DNA from: Trichobilharzia szidati
Lineage: Eukaryota; Platyhelminthes; Trematoda; Strigeidida; Schistosomatidae
Length of the DNA: 64,000 bases
Assembly: GCA_944472155.2 (NCBI GenBank)
Contig: OX235271.1
Location: 25,862,977 to 25,926,976 of the forward strand
Direction: 5' to 3'
The notes under the pieces are model-generated. The model had not been told where the DNA came from, made no database searches, and saw only the letters and a program-made list of their open reading frames with translations. Both the position numbers and the translations under genes were made by a program. Shown here in pieces: positions 1-11,405 of the stretch. Within the stretch, counting starts at the first letter, position 1. Each line of letters begins with the position of its first letter.

Positions 1-129
1 GGAAACACTATTATCTTTGAGTAATTACTAGATTAATTCAACCGATAAAAGAAACGAAAAACTATTGCCTGGATAAATATTTTATTTGAAAAATCAGTCA
101 TCACACACTATTTTGTCATAAAAAGGAAG

Positions 130-522
130 ACTTTCACCAACACCTGCCTTCACTGGCTCCAAATTGAAGAACAAATAGCCCGCCCGAAAAGTATTAATAA
201 CAAGAAACTCTGAAGTGGAACAAACCAACCAAGAGTCGACTGCTCAAAAAATATGTAGGAGAAAATAGAGATGAGTTGGGTATGTGTTGATGAGGATGTC
301 GAATGATATCGCACTCATCGTGGACTATCACTCAGCTGGGACTCGAATAAGGAAATGACAAGAGGGTCATCACTTTGAAGGTGACGTGGAAGAGAGGGAG
401 GAGGAGATGAGCTAGTATGGGCAGTCGTGGAGCCAGCTGAAGGGGAGAGGAGAAAATAAACGAAAGTGGAGATTTGTTGTTGAAGCCCTATATTCCTCTC
501 GAAACCCAAGGGAATATAATAG
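130..522 (+). mobile_element. RTE subfamily A 3'-end remnant
   Basis: Strongly decayed 3' end of an RTE-clade non-LTR retrotransposon. It aligns by eye with the copies at 7136-7550 and 35455-35965: the 'cactggctccaaattgaaga' block, then a 'gtaggagaaaatagagatga' block, and the diagnostic tail 'gaagccctatattcctctcg' followed by 'aacccaaggga'. No frame stays open, so only the element identity is claimed. It is one of the oldest RTE pieces in the window. Confidence 0.7.
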
Positions 523-639
523 TACACATTATATTTTTGCGCATGAATCTGTAGCTTCGAATTCCGAAAAGAAGATAAATGATATGGAGTGAAAAACAGC
601 TGAGCCAGCATAACACAGCAATTACTTTAATAATAATAA

Positions 640-1494
640 TTTGCTTTATCTCAGAAACAGTACTAGTGGTACAGTGTGGAATTTTCAGCACATATCTACA
701 ATATTTACATCTAATTTTTTCAAACATTTAAAAGGAGTATTTCAAAAAATTAATATAAAGACAACAACAACAAAAATACACAAAAATAAAGATATTATTT
801 TTAAATGCGAAAAAGTACCAAGAAGTAGAAAGGAAAATAAACAGCATATAATAATAACTCAGTATTGGGTAGTGGAAGCTATGATATGATTATGCTTAGT
901 AACAGTAAAGCTATAGTCATACAAGAAGTTATGAAACGACATTTAAGAATGTTTATCGCCAAGAAGATCAGTTAATTTGATTGAAACACCACTAAACAAT
1001 CATAAAATAACATTTCAGGGTTGTTGTTTTGTTTTTATATTGTCAAGTCAAATGCAGTGTTTGTAGTGGTAGTGTGAGTAATCCTGAATAATACAAAATT
1101 TTAAGGTGGTGACAATGGCGTTCACAACCAATGATTGTCAGTTAATATTGCCGAACAAACAAATCAACAAGAACCACGAAACTAATAATTACATGGTGGT
1201 TAATGACAGGACAATTTTGTAATACTCATAGTGCTAATATAGTCAGAACCAGTAGATACACAAAAGAAGAGTTAGAGTAAAGTACAAAAAAGTAAGCCAA
1301 TGTTAATAATTTAGGTAGGTAAGGATATTAAAGAAGGAGTTCACTATAGAATACAAAATAAGAGAGAAATAAAAGAGCCTAAACCTATGTTGTTAACAAC
1401 AAAGCAGGTCATATGTTTTGAGCTTAACATTGTCTCTGTCACATGGGCCAAATATGGTATCGTTGAGTTCCTGCACTTGGTTGTACGAGCATTA
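640..1494 (-). mobile_element. CR1-like non-LTR 3' UTR, copy 1
   Basis: About 850 bases of non-coding 3' region of a CR1-like element. On the minus strand it ends in 'ggaataaagcaaattatta'-type sequence, a polyadenylation-like AATAAA followed by a (TTA)n tail. It matches 5867-6745, where the same sequence directly follows reverse-transcriptase code, and it is inverted relative to 3978-4858. It is 5' truncated just inside the block 'caggaactcaacgatacca'. No coding sequence is present. Confidence 0.75.
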
Positions 1495-2046
1495 TTATGA
1501 TTACAAGTCGTAAAAGTTGAGGAATATAAGGGCTGTTTATCTGACATTCGCATCTTCTAAAAAAAGGAATCCAACTTTGTTACCATATAATGAATTTACT
1601 CCCACCAGTCGCTGTCTCCCTAAACTAAGATCTTCGTGCCAAACGTCTACTAATAGAATGAATTAATTTATGATCTTATTTTGTTAGTACGATGCTTACT
1701 TTAGACTGTCTGTAGTTGGAAAACAGCTTCGAAATAAAATCTGCACGCTTACTGTTACAGAGTAAAGCCATAATACATTGAATGGATGGCGCGTGCACAA
1801 ATGCAACTTGTATGTAGACGACTTTTGTTGTGTTTGTGATGGCGGGAACTATGAAGACATGAGCTGAAAATCAGATAGAAATTTGGATTCCAATAACGAC
1901 AGTGCATTCGAATACTTCAATTTTATGTTCAACTGTTATATTCGTTATAAAAGATGTGATTATTGCATCATTCAGTTTCACCAAAGATAAATAACCACCA
2001 AAGGTTAATTAGAATTACATCAATAATTGTAATGTAGAACAGGTTT
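1495..2046. other. Unassigned AT-rich spacer
   Basis: No coding frame or repeat was recognised between the CR1-like 3' region and the first SINE. Confidence 0.5.
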
Positions 2047-2277
2047 TTTTCCTTCGCGTTCCCCAGTGGAACATAGGGCTTCAAGCTAGTGGCTTGAAGT
2101 TTCTGTAGCAGTGTTCATTTTACAGAATGGGGTCGCTAGCCTCATGCCCAACCTTCCCCCTTTAACATCATTATTTCTGGCTCAGTGAGGTAAAGGAGTG
2201 CGTCTGTAGCCGGGGATTGAACCCCGGACCATATGAATTGTCGGCGAGCGTCTTAACCGCTATACTACTGACGCACC
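2047..2277 (-). mobile_element. SINE family A (tRNA head, RTE-like tail)
   Basis: Read on the minus strand: a tRNA-like head (GTGCGTC start, B box GGTTCAATCCCCGG), a body containing 'ggctagcgaccccattctg', then the RTE-like tail 'gaagccctatgttccactgg'. The head keeps the pairing arms GTGCGTC/GACGCAC only in part. See 22168-22398 for the cleanest copy and the domain description. Confidence 0.85.
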
Positions 2278-3977
2278 GTAGAACAGGTATAAGATATAGT
2301 AATGATCAGTCAGTTTCGATTGCTTAAAATACGTAAGGTCGGCAAGAACATTTTCTTATTCTGAATAGATTACAGAGATACTCAAATTAGATACTTCCTG
2401 GGAATGAAAGTGAGGATTCGCCTGAAAAAATTCACTACCATGTTAATACTATTCAAATTCCATCCAATAGCAGACACGTTAACAGTTTGGGACAATGTTA
2501 TTTGGAAAAATATTTCACCCGATGAAAACAAACCATTTCCAGTGAAACGGGCGATTTTTGTGAAAACGGGCCTATTCCATTACAGAAACGGATGAAAAAG
2601 AATGACCAGACATTTTCACGACATCGAGCGACAAGTTTGAAACCCCTGAAAAAAGATAATATTATTCGGAATCCCCACAAACTCAAATTACCAATGTGAG
2701 CGTCAGGCAAACAAGTCATCCTGCATGTGTGTGATCCAAAAGAGGAAGTGATCCCAGTCAAATAAGCATCAACAATTGTTTCTGCGTTAGGACTTTCACG
2801 TATCATAATCGTTTGCAGTCATCAAAGTGTATTTGGCAGTCAAAAAAGCCACAAAACCGGAGCTGAAATCAGTTCACTTCACACTGAACTTTGCAGTAGC
2901 TATTTTCTATAGAAAGACAACGAAGCTTCACAGTGAAAAAAACTAGATCAGAGAGCGAAGCCACTTTAACATATTTAGTGTCCATAAGTTCCCTATGTCG
3001 TTCATCCCTATTTTGATTAAGATGCTTTGGTGATCATTCCATTCACTGTAGTATTGGTAGCTGGAAGCAAGAAAGGAAATGTTTTTACTGCATACTGGAT
3101 CCGTCCAAGCAGACAACAATAAATCATGATTGAAGGGTATGAGTGAATGGTTAAATGTACCTGAAGTACATTATCCCTTTCTCCAGTAAAATGCTGACAA
3201 ACAACAGCAGGAACATAAACAACTACGAACAAACATCAATTGTGTACTGAAGACTGACTTCAATTGTGAAAAGTGGAGTCAACAAAATTTTATTCCTCGT
3301 TGGAATCATTAGGCAAATAATCCATTTTTATATACCAACGCGTATATATATATGTAAATATCTGTGTATAAATGCAGGGAGACATAAACAAGGCATAAAC
3401 AACAACCAGTTCACTGAGATCAAATCACTTTACGGAAACACAAATTATCATATCCGTGATATATGATATAAGGCAGATCACACAGGACTGAATTGTGGGT
3501 TGTATGATATCTGTGACCGGTTTCATTGTATCTCAACAATGATGGATTTTGTTGTTTTTTGACAGTTCTTATATATTCGAGTGGTTGTTTATCTTCGGTT
3601 TTCGTGATACATGGTTCAGTGTGAGAATGATTGAGCGAGTGAGTGAAGGGGTGTTTGTTTGTTGTTTTGAATTGACTGCATTAGATAGAATATTGTTCAG
3701 GATGGTAAAATGAATATGTTTTGGTTAATATATGTTAAGACGATTGTTTTAGTCAAACAATCGAAGTGGGTTTAGAATGAGTCACAAGTGTAAGCACTGT
3801 GTATCCTCTTGTAGTTGATTTGAGAAACTGATTTGATTTGAATTGTGTTGAGAATCTTCTCGTGCATTAGACTGAAGGAGAGAAACTGAACAAAACTGAG
3901 TACTTACGTGACTGATGTCCTGCTGATTATTGCTGAGGACTAAATATCATCGATTTCTGTGTACGTTATAGATGTTA
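2278..3977. other. Unassigned spacer
   Basis: Intergenic-type sequence with a short TA run near 3343-3355 and a T/G-rich stretch around 3540-3780. Short open frames occur (for example 2498-2806 and 3017-3232), but they show no recognisable motif or biased composition. Nothing is called. Confidence 0.5.
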
Positions 3978-4858
3978 TGTACAGGAACTCAACGATACCA
4001 TATTTTGTCCATGTTTTAAGTAACAGAGACAATGTAAAGCGCGAAAACTATGACTTGCTTTGTTATTAACAACATAATTTCAGGCTCTTTTATTTCTCTC
4101 TTATTTTTGTATTCTATTGTGAACTCCTTCTAAAACATGCTTAGCTACCTAAATTATTAACATTGGCTTACTTTTTTGTACTTTACTATATTCCTTCTAT
4201 TGTGTATCTACTGGTTCCGACTATATTAGCACTATGAGTATTACAAAATTGTCCTGTCATTAACCATCATGTAATTATTAGTTTTTGTGGTTGTTTTTTT
4301 TTATTTTTCGGCAATATTAACTGACAATCATTGGTTGTGAAAGCCATTATTACCACCTTAAAATTTTGCATTATGCAGGATTACTCACACTACTACTACG
4401 AACACCGCATTAGACCTGAAAATAAATAACAAAACAACAACCCTGAAATGTTATTTTATGATTGTTTAGAGTTGTTTCAACCAAATTAAATGACCATCTT
4501 GGTGATAAACATTCTAAAATGAATAATAATTGAATTCTTAAATATCATTTCATAACTTCTTGTATGAGTATAGCTTACTGTTCACCATGCATAATCATAT
4601 CAAAGCTTCCACTACCCAATACTGAGATATTATTATATGCTGTTTATTTTCCTATCTACTTCTTGGTACCTTTTCGCATTTATAATTACTTTTGTGTTCT
4701 TCTGTCTTTTTGTTGTTGTTGTCTTTATATTTATTTTTTGTAAATATTCCTTTTAAATGTTTGTAAAATTAGATGCAAATAATGTAGATATGTCCTGAAA
4801 ATTCCACACTGTACCACTAGTACTGTTTCTGGAATAAAGCAAATTATTATTATTATGA
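3978..4858 (+). mobile_element. CR1-like non-LTR 3' UTR, copy 2 (inverted)
   Basis: Plus-strand copy of the CR1-like 3' region, ending 'ggaataaagcaaattattat'. It begins within about 15 bases of the same internal point at which copy 1 (640-1494) is truncated, so the two form a large inverted pair around a 2.5-kb spacer. No protein-coding part is included. Confidence 0.75.
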
Positions 4859-5866
4859 TTTTTATTTTGATCGCCACACTCTCCGTTTGCATTTTTTCTT
4901 TTTAGATGTGTAAATGTATCTATTAAGAAGATGTTTCCAGTTAAGGTGTTTATACCTCTTTCGATGCATCGTCTTAATTCGTAGAAGGACTAGCAGATGT
5001 ATACAATTTTGATCCTCTACAATATAGCTTTAATCGGTACTTCTCAAAAAATCCTGTTTATCTTTCATCTGAAATTTCAAAGTACTCAAAACTTTCTCCT
5101 GAGTCACTTGTTTGTTTGACATCCTTTGAGTATTTGTTCTTAATGACAAGACATCACATTTCTTATGCTCGCTAACATTTGACTATTTCATTATGTGTAT
5201 TAATTTTTAATAAGTAATGCAGCTTATTGCCTAATCAGTCCAAAAAATAAATGACAGAATTCTATGCATGATGTATGATTAACATTAAGAACTGTGACAG
5301 CTGATCATGAATATAAATTTTTTTTATTCAAAACTTTATCCGGTAACTAATGATATTTCACTACGTGATGTGTCCAGTAAACAAATTTCATACAGAATTA
5401 ATTCTGTGAGCAAGAGAAATTGAGGTGTATTATGCTGTAAGTAAACTGTCCAGATGACGTTTATAAGGCACTTAAATATCATCCTTAAATCAGTTGAAAA
5501 AAAATTAATAATTTATGATGAAACTATTTGAAGTAGCACTAAGTTGGAAAACGTATACGAATGTAATGCGTAATGATTGAAGATAAACTTAGATTTGGGC
5601 TGTAGTAGTATTCGAACCTGGATCTTCCGAATCACTACTCCATCCTCTTACCAGTAGAGATACAAGTTCCATCTGTTAAAGAAATAGTTGTTTCAGTTCA
5701 ATCACTACTTGTAATTCCCAGGTGCCGTGTGAGTCAACGGTAAATAATAGTTTATTGATGGTCACTCTGTCTACGCAGACAGGTGTTATCTCATCAAGTG
5801 ATTGACTTTCGTTAGCTAATTCATGATAATACTATCTGATATACTTCCACATTAGGTAAGTTTATT
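4859..5866. other. Unassigned spacer with a tRNA-like fragment
   Basis: Mostly unrecognised. At about 5588-5680 the minus strand reads TGGTAAGAGGATGG followed by AGGTTCGAATAC. These resemble pol III A and B boxes, so a decayed tRNA-derived SINE head is plausible but weak. Confidence 0.35.
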
Positions 5867-7124
5867 TAATAATAATAATAATAATTGGCTTTATTCCAGA
5901 AACAGTACTAGTGGTACAGTATGGAATTTTCAGCACTTATCTACAATATTTGCATCTAATTTTATCCAACGTTTAAAAGGAGTATTTTCGAAAAAAAAAT
6001 AAACATAAAAAAGGCAACAGCAAAAAAACACAAAATAATTTCTTTTTTAAATGCAAAAAAACACCAAAAAGTAGAAGGGAAAATAAACAGCATATAATAA
6101 TATCTCAGTGTTGGGTAGTGGAAGCTATGATGCGATTATGCATGGTGACAGTAAAGCTGTAGTCATACGAGAGGTTATGAAATGACATTTAAGAATGTTT
6201 ATCGCCAAGAACATCAGTTAATTTGGTTGAAACAACACTAAGCAATCATAAAATGACATTTCAGGGTGGTTTTTTTTATCAGGTCTAATGCAGTGTTTGT
6301 AGTGGTAGTGGTAGTGTGAGTAATCCTGCATAATACAAAATTTTTTAAGGTGGTGACAATGGCGTTCACAATCAATGATTGTCAGTTTAATATTGCCGAA
6401 AAGTATAGAAAATAAGAAAACAACAACCACAAAACTAATAATTACATGATGGTTAATGACAGGACAATTTTGTGATACTCATAGTGCTAATAGAGTCGGA
6501 ACCAGTAGATACACAAAAGAAGGAATACAGTAAAGAACAAAAAGTAAGCCAATGTTAATAATTTAGGTAGCTAAGTATGTTTGAGAAGGAGTTCACTATA
6601 GAATGCAAAATAAGAGAAATAAAAGAGCCTGAAATTATGTTTTTAACAACAAAGCAAGTCATCGGTTTCGCGCTTAACATTATCTCTGTCGCTTAGAATA
6701 CGAGCCAAGTATGGTACCGTTGAGTTCCTGTGCTTTGTTGTACGAGCACAGATTATTTCACACTGATTTCTGGTTCTACTTGATGAAATACCAGGCGAGA
6801 ATTTGGAGTAGAGAGGGGTGTTGGTGGTCGGAGAGTATGGTTTTAGACCATTTTTCGCATGTATTCATATGCCTTTCAACTAAAGTAGTGACGAGCTGAC
6901 TGAGTTTTACACCACTAGTCCTACTAACTACCTTCAACATCCTTCTCAGGATGGTATAATCCTTTTTCAGTAGACCAGGAAAGACTAACGGGGAGCAGTG
7001 AAGTAGAATAGGTAAGATAAAAGAGTTGACAAATTGTGAAAGTAGAGGTTGGGTGATTCCAGATTGTCTAAACTTCTTAATGTAGTAGGTAAGACAGAAC
7101 ACTTTCTTAGAAATCGTTAGGATA

Positions 7125-7135
7125 TGAGATGTCCA
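7125..7135. repeat. Target-site duplication, left
   Basis: TGAGATGTCCA immediately before the RTE fragment. The identical 11-mer follows the RTE tail at 7551-7561. It lies within the CR1-like coding frame. Confidence 0.85.
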
Positions 7136-7550
7136 CGGGTCACCAAGAATATTTTCAACAGGCTGCAGACCTTTATCAACAACTGTCTTCGTTCTATACT
7201 GAAGATTAGATGGTCGGAAAGAATTACAAACAAGAAATTATGGGAACAAACAAAGCAAGAACCAATCGCTCAACAAATATGCAGGAGAAAGTGGAGATGG
7301 ATTGGACACTCGCTTGTGAGGCCGCTGGGTGACATCGCGCGTCAGGCCATTGCTCGAGTGGAACCCGAAAGGGAAGCGGCGAGTGGGACGTCGAAGAGTG
7401 ACATGGAGGAGATCATGTGATGAGGAACTGAAACAGTATTGATTAACATGGATGCAAGTGAAAAGTACAGCAGAAAACAGAAGCAAGTGGAGGCGTGCAG
7501 TTGAAGCCCTATATTCCACTAGGAACCCAAGGGAACAATAATAATAATAA
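7136..7550 (+). mobile_element. RTE subfamily A 3' end, nested insertion
   Basis: 5'-truncated RTE copy of about 415 bases inserted into the CR1-like reverse transcriptase. It encodes the usual RTE C-terminus in broken frames: a helical 'NRLQTFINNCLRSILKIRW' stretch, then RRKWRWIGHSL, then GDIARQAIARVEPER. It ends with 'gaagccctatattccact', 'aggaacccaagggaac' and an AAT repeat. Flanking duplicates TGAGATGTCCA mark the integration, consistent with target-primed reverse transcription. The short length and lack of RT make it dead on arrival. Confidence 0.9.
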
Positions 7551-7561
7551 TGAGATGTCCA
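7551..7561. repeat. Target-site duplication, right
   Basis: Second copy of TGAGATGTCCA, directly after the AAT tail of the nested RTE. Confidence 0.85.
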
Positions 7562-7700
7562 AGTAAGGTCGGAAGATAGAACTAGACCGAGGTATTTTGC
7601 ATTTGACTTACTTTCAATTTTATTCCCCTCCATGCAACAGGCTTCATGGGAACTTACTAGTGTTTATAGGTTTCCAGGCCGTAGGTATTAAGAACCTTCA

Positions 7701-7860
7701 GGAATAATTTGAGCGCCGGGCCAGATTAATTCATTATAAATTATTTAAATTAATCCCAGCGTGTTAAGAAAATCAAAATAAGATTTTTCTGAATGTTTCG
7801 CTGTGTAAGCCACGGCTTCTTCAGCAGATTTATTCGGATTTTTATTAATCATCAAAGTCA
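7701..7860 (-). mobile_element. Possible PLE terminal-arm fragment
   Basis: Short segment between the CR1-like element and unassigned DNA. Its minus strand contains a CTGAAGA...GAAAC arrangement like the hammerhead-bearing terminal repeats reported for Penelope-like elements. No PLE coding sequence adjoins it, so it would be a solo arm. Assignment rests on the motif alone. Confidence 0.35.
7788..7828 (-). ncRNA. Hammerhead-like motif (PLE-arm type)
   Basis: On the minus strand: stem I TCTG/CAGA (4 bp), core CTGAAGA, a stem II candidate GCCGTG/CACAGC (one mismatch) after one unpaired A, core GAAA, then a degraded stem III (ACATT). The two catalytic core blocks are intact. The extra A and the poor stem III make activity doubtful. 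Confidence 0.4.
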
Positions 7861-9474
7861 ATAGTCTGGCATTTTGAGGGATTCAGCATGAGACCATTTA
7901 GCTTAGACTACTGACTGATGTGCTACAGGAAGCTATTTAATTTGAAACAGTCTGACTGAGACTTAATGGTACAACACAGTGATGCAGTATTGATTGATGG
8001 ATGACGTTCCGAACAGAGTGTACAGTTCATTATCGTATCAGGCTATTCATACAATTTTGTGAAGTGGTCGCAGCTCAGTTGACAGAAATCCGAACAAGCG
8101 TCCATTGACTGTTTAAACTATAGTGTTTTGTTTCTCTGAGAGAAGGGGTTTGACATCCAGTTTTTGATTTTAGCAGAAGAATATTCGTGGAGTGATTTGT
8201 TTTGTTTATTTTCAGAATTTTATCACTAAGGATAAGCAACTAAATTATGAAATGAAGTTTTAGGCAACTTATTACGGATGACTTTTATAAGGATCCTGAC
8301 AATGTTATCATTAACTAATTCAATAACTGTATTTTTTAACAAATGGCCTGTAAAGATCTAACCCGTGATGATAAACCCTTTAACACTTTACGGGTACAGT
8401 TACTTCAGACTTCAGCTACACGTCCGAATTTTTTTTTATAGTTTTTTTATTTCTGCGGTTGCCTCACCTCATGAATCGCGATATTTTAAAACTTCAAATG
8501 GTCTTCAATAAGCGTTGTATATCACTAGAAAAATAGTCCTTTAAATTTTGAGATATTTTGCATAAATATGACCTCTAGCTGTATTTGAAATATATAATCG
8601 GCAAGTTGTTTTAAAGTCAATGGTTCTCATTGAAAGTGTTTCAACTATTTAAATTGGATTTTTTTTCTGGCGCGTGACTGACGCGCGCTGTCTAGCTTGG
8701 CTTTGCCTCCAGTGGATGACATTGATGTTTAAAATCAATAAAAAAAAACTTTTAGCGAAGAGTCTCTTTTTGGCGGATTCATACACTTAGTTGTACAATC
8801 GCATTTATATATAATTATTTCGCCCGTGTGTGAGTAAATTAGTATTGTCAAATATAAGTAAAAATTAGTTAAGTTTATTGTTTACGTCATCGAAATGTTT
8901 CGAAAATGTGATGAATGGTTGAATTGTAACTAGGGTCGGTGAAGACTGGTAAGTTTTGAGAAGGGTTGCGTAATATGAAAGACATGAAAGACTATGGGAT
9001 AAATGACCAAAAGAAATTATGCAGTAGATAGAAAGAGTAAATAAAAGGTTATTTAGGAAAAAGATGCTTTTAAAATGTCACATAAAGGATCAATAATAGT
9101 ATTAGGAACAAAGTAGTCGAACTTGGAATTATACCCAAGGCAGAAGGAAGGAATCAAGAAGTTTCTTCTGTATACATGAGACAGGATTTTTTATGCAGAT
9201 GGCTAAAGTCTCAGTAATGCAAAGTATACGGGAGCCTACTGTTTTTGGGAGTCTTCTTTTAACTTTTTATATGACTTTGAATGAATTCTCCATGCGTACT
9301 GAGTGATCAGTGTTGACTATATGATCCACTGTGACCTTTTCGTAGCCAAGTAGGATGATATTCTTTGACCCTTTTAGATAAAAAATGCATCAAACGAACT
9401 ATATATCTCACTCCGCATTGGAAGGTTAATTGGTACATAAACGTAGAAGCGGCTAAATGACATAGTTTACCGAT
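7861..9474. other. Unassigned spacer
   Basis: About 1.6 kb with no recognised repeat or coding motif. It contains scattered T- and A-runs (for example near 8430 and 8740) and one GC-richer patch around 8670-8710. Confidence 0.5.
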
Positions 9475-9945
9475 ATAAGTATAAAACTTGCGTACTGTGG
9501 CAGAGCATAACTCCATTATGGATACGATTTTATTTTGATAAACCACACAGTGTTGTACGGTAATACTAACTGATGACGTTTCGAGCATAAACTATTTCTC
9601 ATAAACATCTTTTACCTTTGGAGTTGTTGAAGAACAATGAACTGCTTGAGAATACCAATCGAAATGCAGCAGCAGAGAATTTTCCTTTCGGATCGTTAGA
9701 TATTCTTCCCTTTATGATATCGGCTAGAAGGTTGCGTTTAAACGCCACATTCACGTGTAGCATCTTCTTTGGCACAGAGATGGATTGTTCTTTGTTGATC
9801 TTCGGCTATGTATTTATCTATAAAGCGTGGTGAATAGCTATTCTCAAGTAGTATCTTCCTCAAAAGAGTGACCCCTTCTTCTACTGACTCGAGGCTGCAT
9901 ATTTTACGGATTCTAATCGCAGTAGGATCAATCATCACGGTAATA
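9475..9945 (-). mobile_element. PLE family 5 fragment (RT-EN linker plus 3' end)
   Basis: The minus strand from about 9945 encodes RIRKICSLESVEEGVTLLRK and LLENSYSPRFIDKYI. This is the characteristic linker between the reverse transcriptase and GIY-YIG endonuclease of Penelope-like elements. It then passes, after loss of the endonuclease, into the family 5 C-terminus and 3' end (SLCSKRHQ followed by the sequence complementary to 'cacagtgttgtacggtaat'). The arrangement implies an internal deletion. Confidence 0.65.
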
Positions 9946-10116
9946 ATAGTGATGGAGTGAGTAAGAAATTGTTAAGCAAAAAAGTAATAGGTTTTGTCAA
10001 GAGACTTTAACATTTATCTAAAAAAACGAGTTTTAATTCCACCACTGTGAAAATTATTTCATTAATCACCTCTCTTTTTTCGTGGCGATTCTCATCATTT
10101 TGATATTCATCAAATC
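9946..10116. other. Unassigned short spacer
   Basis: A short AT-rich gap between the PLE fragment and the RTE tail, with nothing recognised. Confidence 0.4.
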
Positions 10117-11405
10117 AATTATTATTATTGTTTCCTTTAATTCCTAGAGGAGCATAGGGCTTCAGCCATGCGTCTCCATTGCGTTCGGTTCTCTGCTAGA
10201 GTCTTCACATGGCTCCATGTCTGCCCACACGTTTTCATCTGCTCTTCACATGACCTCCTTCAAGTCACCCAACCTTCGCACTGATGACCAACTCACTGCT
10301 TCCCTTTCGGGTTCCACTCGAGCAATGGCTTGTCTAGTGATGTCACTTGATGCATTGTTTCCTCAGAGTATGGCCAGCCAATCCATCTCCATTTCCTCCT
10401 GCCTATCTGTTTCAAAATCGGTTCCTGCTGAGTCGGTTCGCTCATTGACAGAGATCTCTTTTGCTGATCTTTGCTGGCCGTCCATCTGATCTTGAGTACT
10501 GAGCGAAGACAGCTGCTGATGAAGGTCTGTAGTTTGTTTGAGATGCTCTTTATGACGCGCAGTGCAAGTCTCTGATCTGTATAGTGAGTAGCATTTACTT
10601 CACATTGGAGTTGAAAATCCAAATCTTATTTTTGATGCTGAGTGCTGTTGACTTCCACACTGACTTGAGAGTAGTGAAAGCTTGTCTTGCTTTTCCGATT
10701 CTGGCTTTGATATCCTCGTCAGTACCATCCGCCTGTAGTTGAAGGGATGCTTCCCAGGTAGGTAAAAGAGGTTGTTTCTTTCAGGTTCCTCCCATTTATG
10801 CTGATTGTTGTCTGTTGTTGTTGTTGCTGTTGGTGGTGTTGCCCAGGAATCTTCATCACCTGTGTTTTCTCTATGTTCAACGGAAGTCCTATCTTCCATA
10901 CTTCTTCTGCCAAATTGTTGCTTTTCGCTTGCATATCTTCCAGTTTGTGAGAAATCAGACATATATCATCCGCGAAGTCCAGATCCTCCAAGTTGGTTTT
11001 TTGTGTGAGTCCATTTTATGCCTGTTTCCTCATTGCCTGCTGTTTGTCGCATTATCCAATCTACTGCAATCAGGAAAATCATTGGCGATAGTAGGCAGCC
11101 AGCTTGTCTTACTCCTGTCTTCACTCCGAAGGATTCCGTAAGTTTCCCGTTGTGGATTAATTGGCATGCAACATTGTCGTACAGCTGTGGGATGAGATGT
11201 ATAATTGTCGGTGGCACCCCGTAGTAGCGAAGTAGTTTACAAATCACCTCTTGACCGACGCTATCGAATGCCTTTTCAAAGTCGATGAAGTTGAGATAGA
11301 GAGGTGACTGCCATTCCAAGCTTTGTTCATTGATGATCCGCAATGTGGCGATCTGATCAATACATGACTTGTTTCTCCTGAATCCAGCCTGTTCCGGTCT
11401 ATAAT
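10117..11405 (-). mobile_element. RTE subfamily B, 5'-truncated with RT remnant
   Basis: RTE-clade element whose 3' tail lies at 10117 (plus strand 'attattattgtttcctttaa'). It extends 5' to about 11405, ending in the PEQAGFRR block. It therefore lacks the endonuclease and the first fingers motifs. It is one of seven subfamily B copies here. The others are at 18412-19717, 30985-31530, 45913-47236, 48147-48835, 54865-55740 and 59466-60232. Confidence 0.9.
10290..11402 (-). pseudogene. RTE reverse transcriptase, frameshifted
   Basis: Several minus-strand frames cover one RT. About 11343-10966 has block A YLNFIDFEKAFDSV (catalytic Asp in FIDFEKAFD), LRYYGVPPTIIHLIPQLYD and block B GVKTGVRQAGCLLSP. 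After a frameshift, 10991-10719 has the catalytic FADD block (LDFADDICLISHK) followed by LNIEKTQVMKI and a polyglutamine stretch. The thumb/connector TTSFTYLGSI and the C-terminus NKLQTFISSCLRSVLKIRW and RRKWRWIGW follow in further frames. At least three frameshifts are needed, so this is a dead copy. Residues of the FADD catalytic box are intact. Confidence 0.85.

Larger units (their letters stand above)
6776..7690 (-). pseudogene. CR1-like reverse transcriptase C-terminus, interrupted
   Basis: Minus-strand frame holding the end of a CR1-like reverse transcriptase. The first segment (about 7690-7552) reads KYLGLVLSSDLTW, the KYLG block that follows the catalytic domain in these polyproteins. 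After the RTE insertion the frame resumes at 7124 and reads through FILPILLHCSPLVFPGLL, RRMLKVVSRTSG and LVERHMNTCEK to a TAG at 6776. Joining the two sides at the duplicated target restores W-T-S-H then ILTISKK in frame. The catalytic YADD/FADD block is not present because the copy is 5' truncated. Upstream of about 7670 a stop codon ends readable similarity. Confidence 0.8.
5867..7695 (-). mobile_element. CR1-like non-LTR retrotransposon, 3' portion
   Basis: Minus-strand element with the C-terminal part of a reverse-transcriptase polyprotein (about 7690 down to 6776), then roughly 900 bases of 3' UTR ending in AATAAAG and an ATT microsatellite at 5867. The same UTR recurs at 640-1494 and 3978-4858. 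The coding part is split by an RTE fragment (7136-7550) with a target-site duplication, so it was already resident when that RTE jumped. It is 5' truncated near 7695. The CR1/jockey-like assignment rests on the C-terminal thumb-region motifs. Confidence 0.8.

Noticed and set aside
10217..11224. Plus-strand open frames as host genes
   Set aside because: They are antisense to the RTE reverse transcriptase and C-terminal domain.
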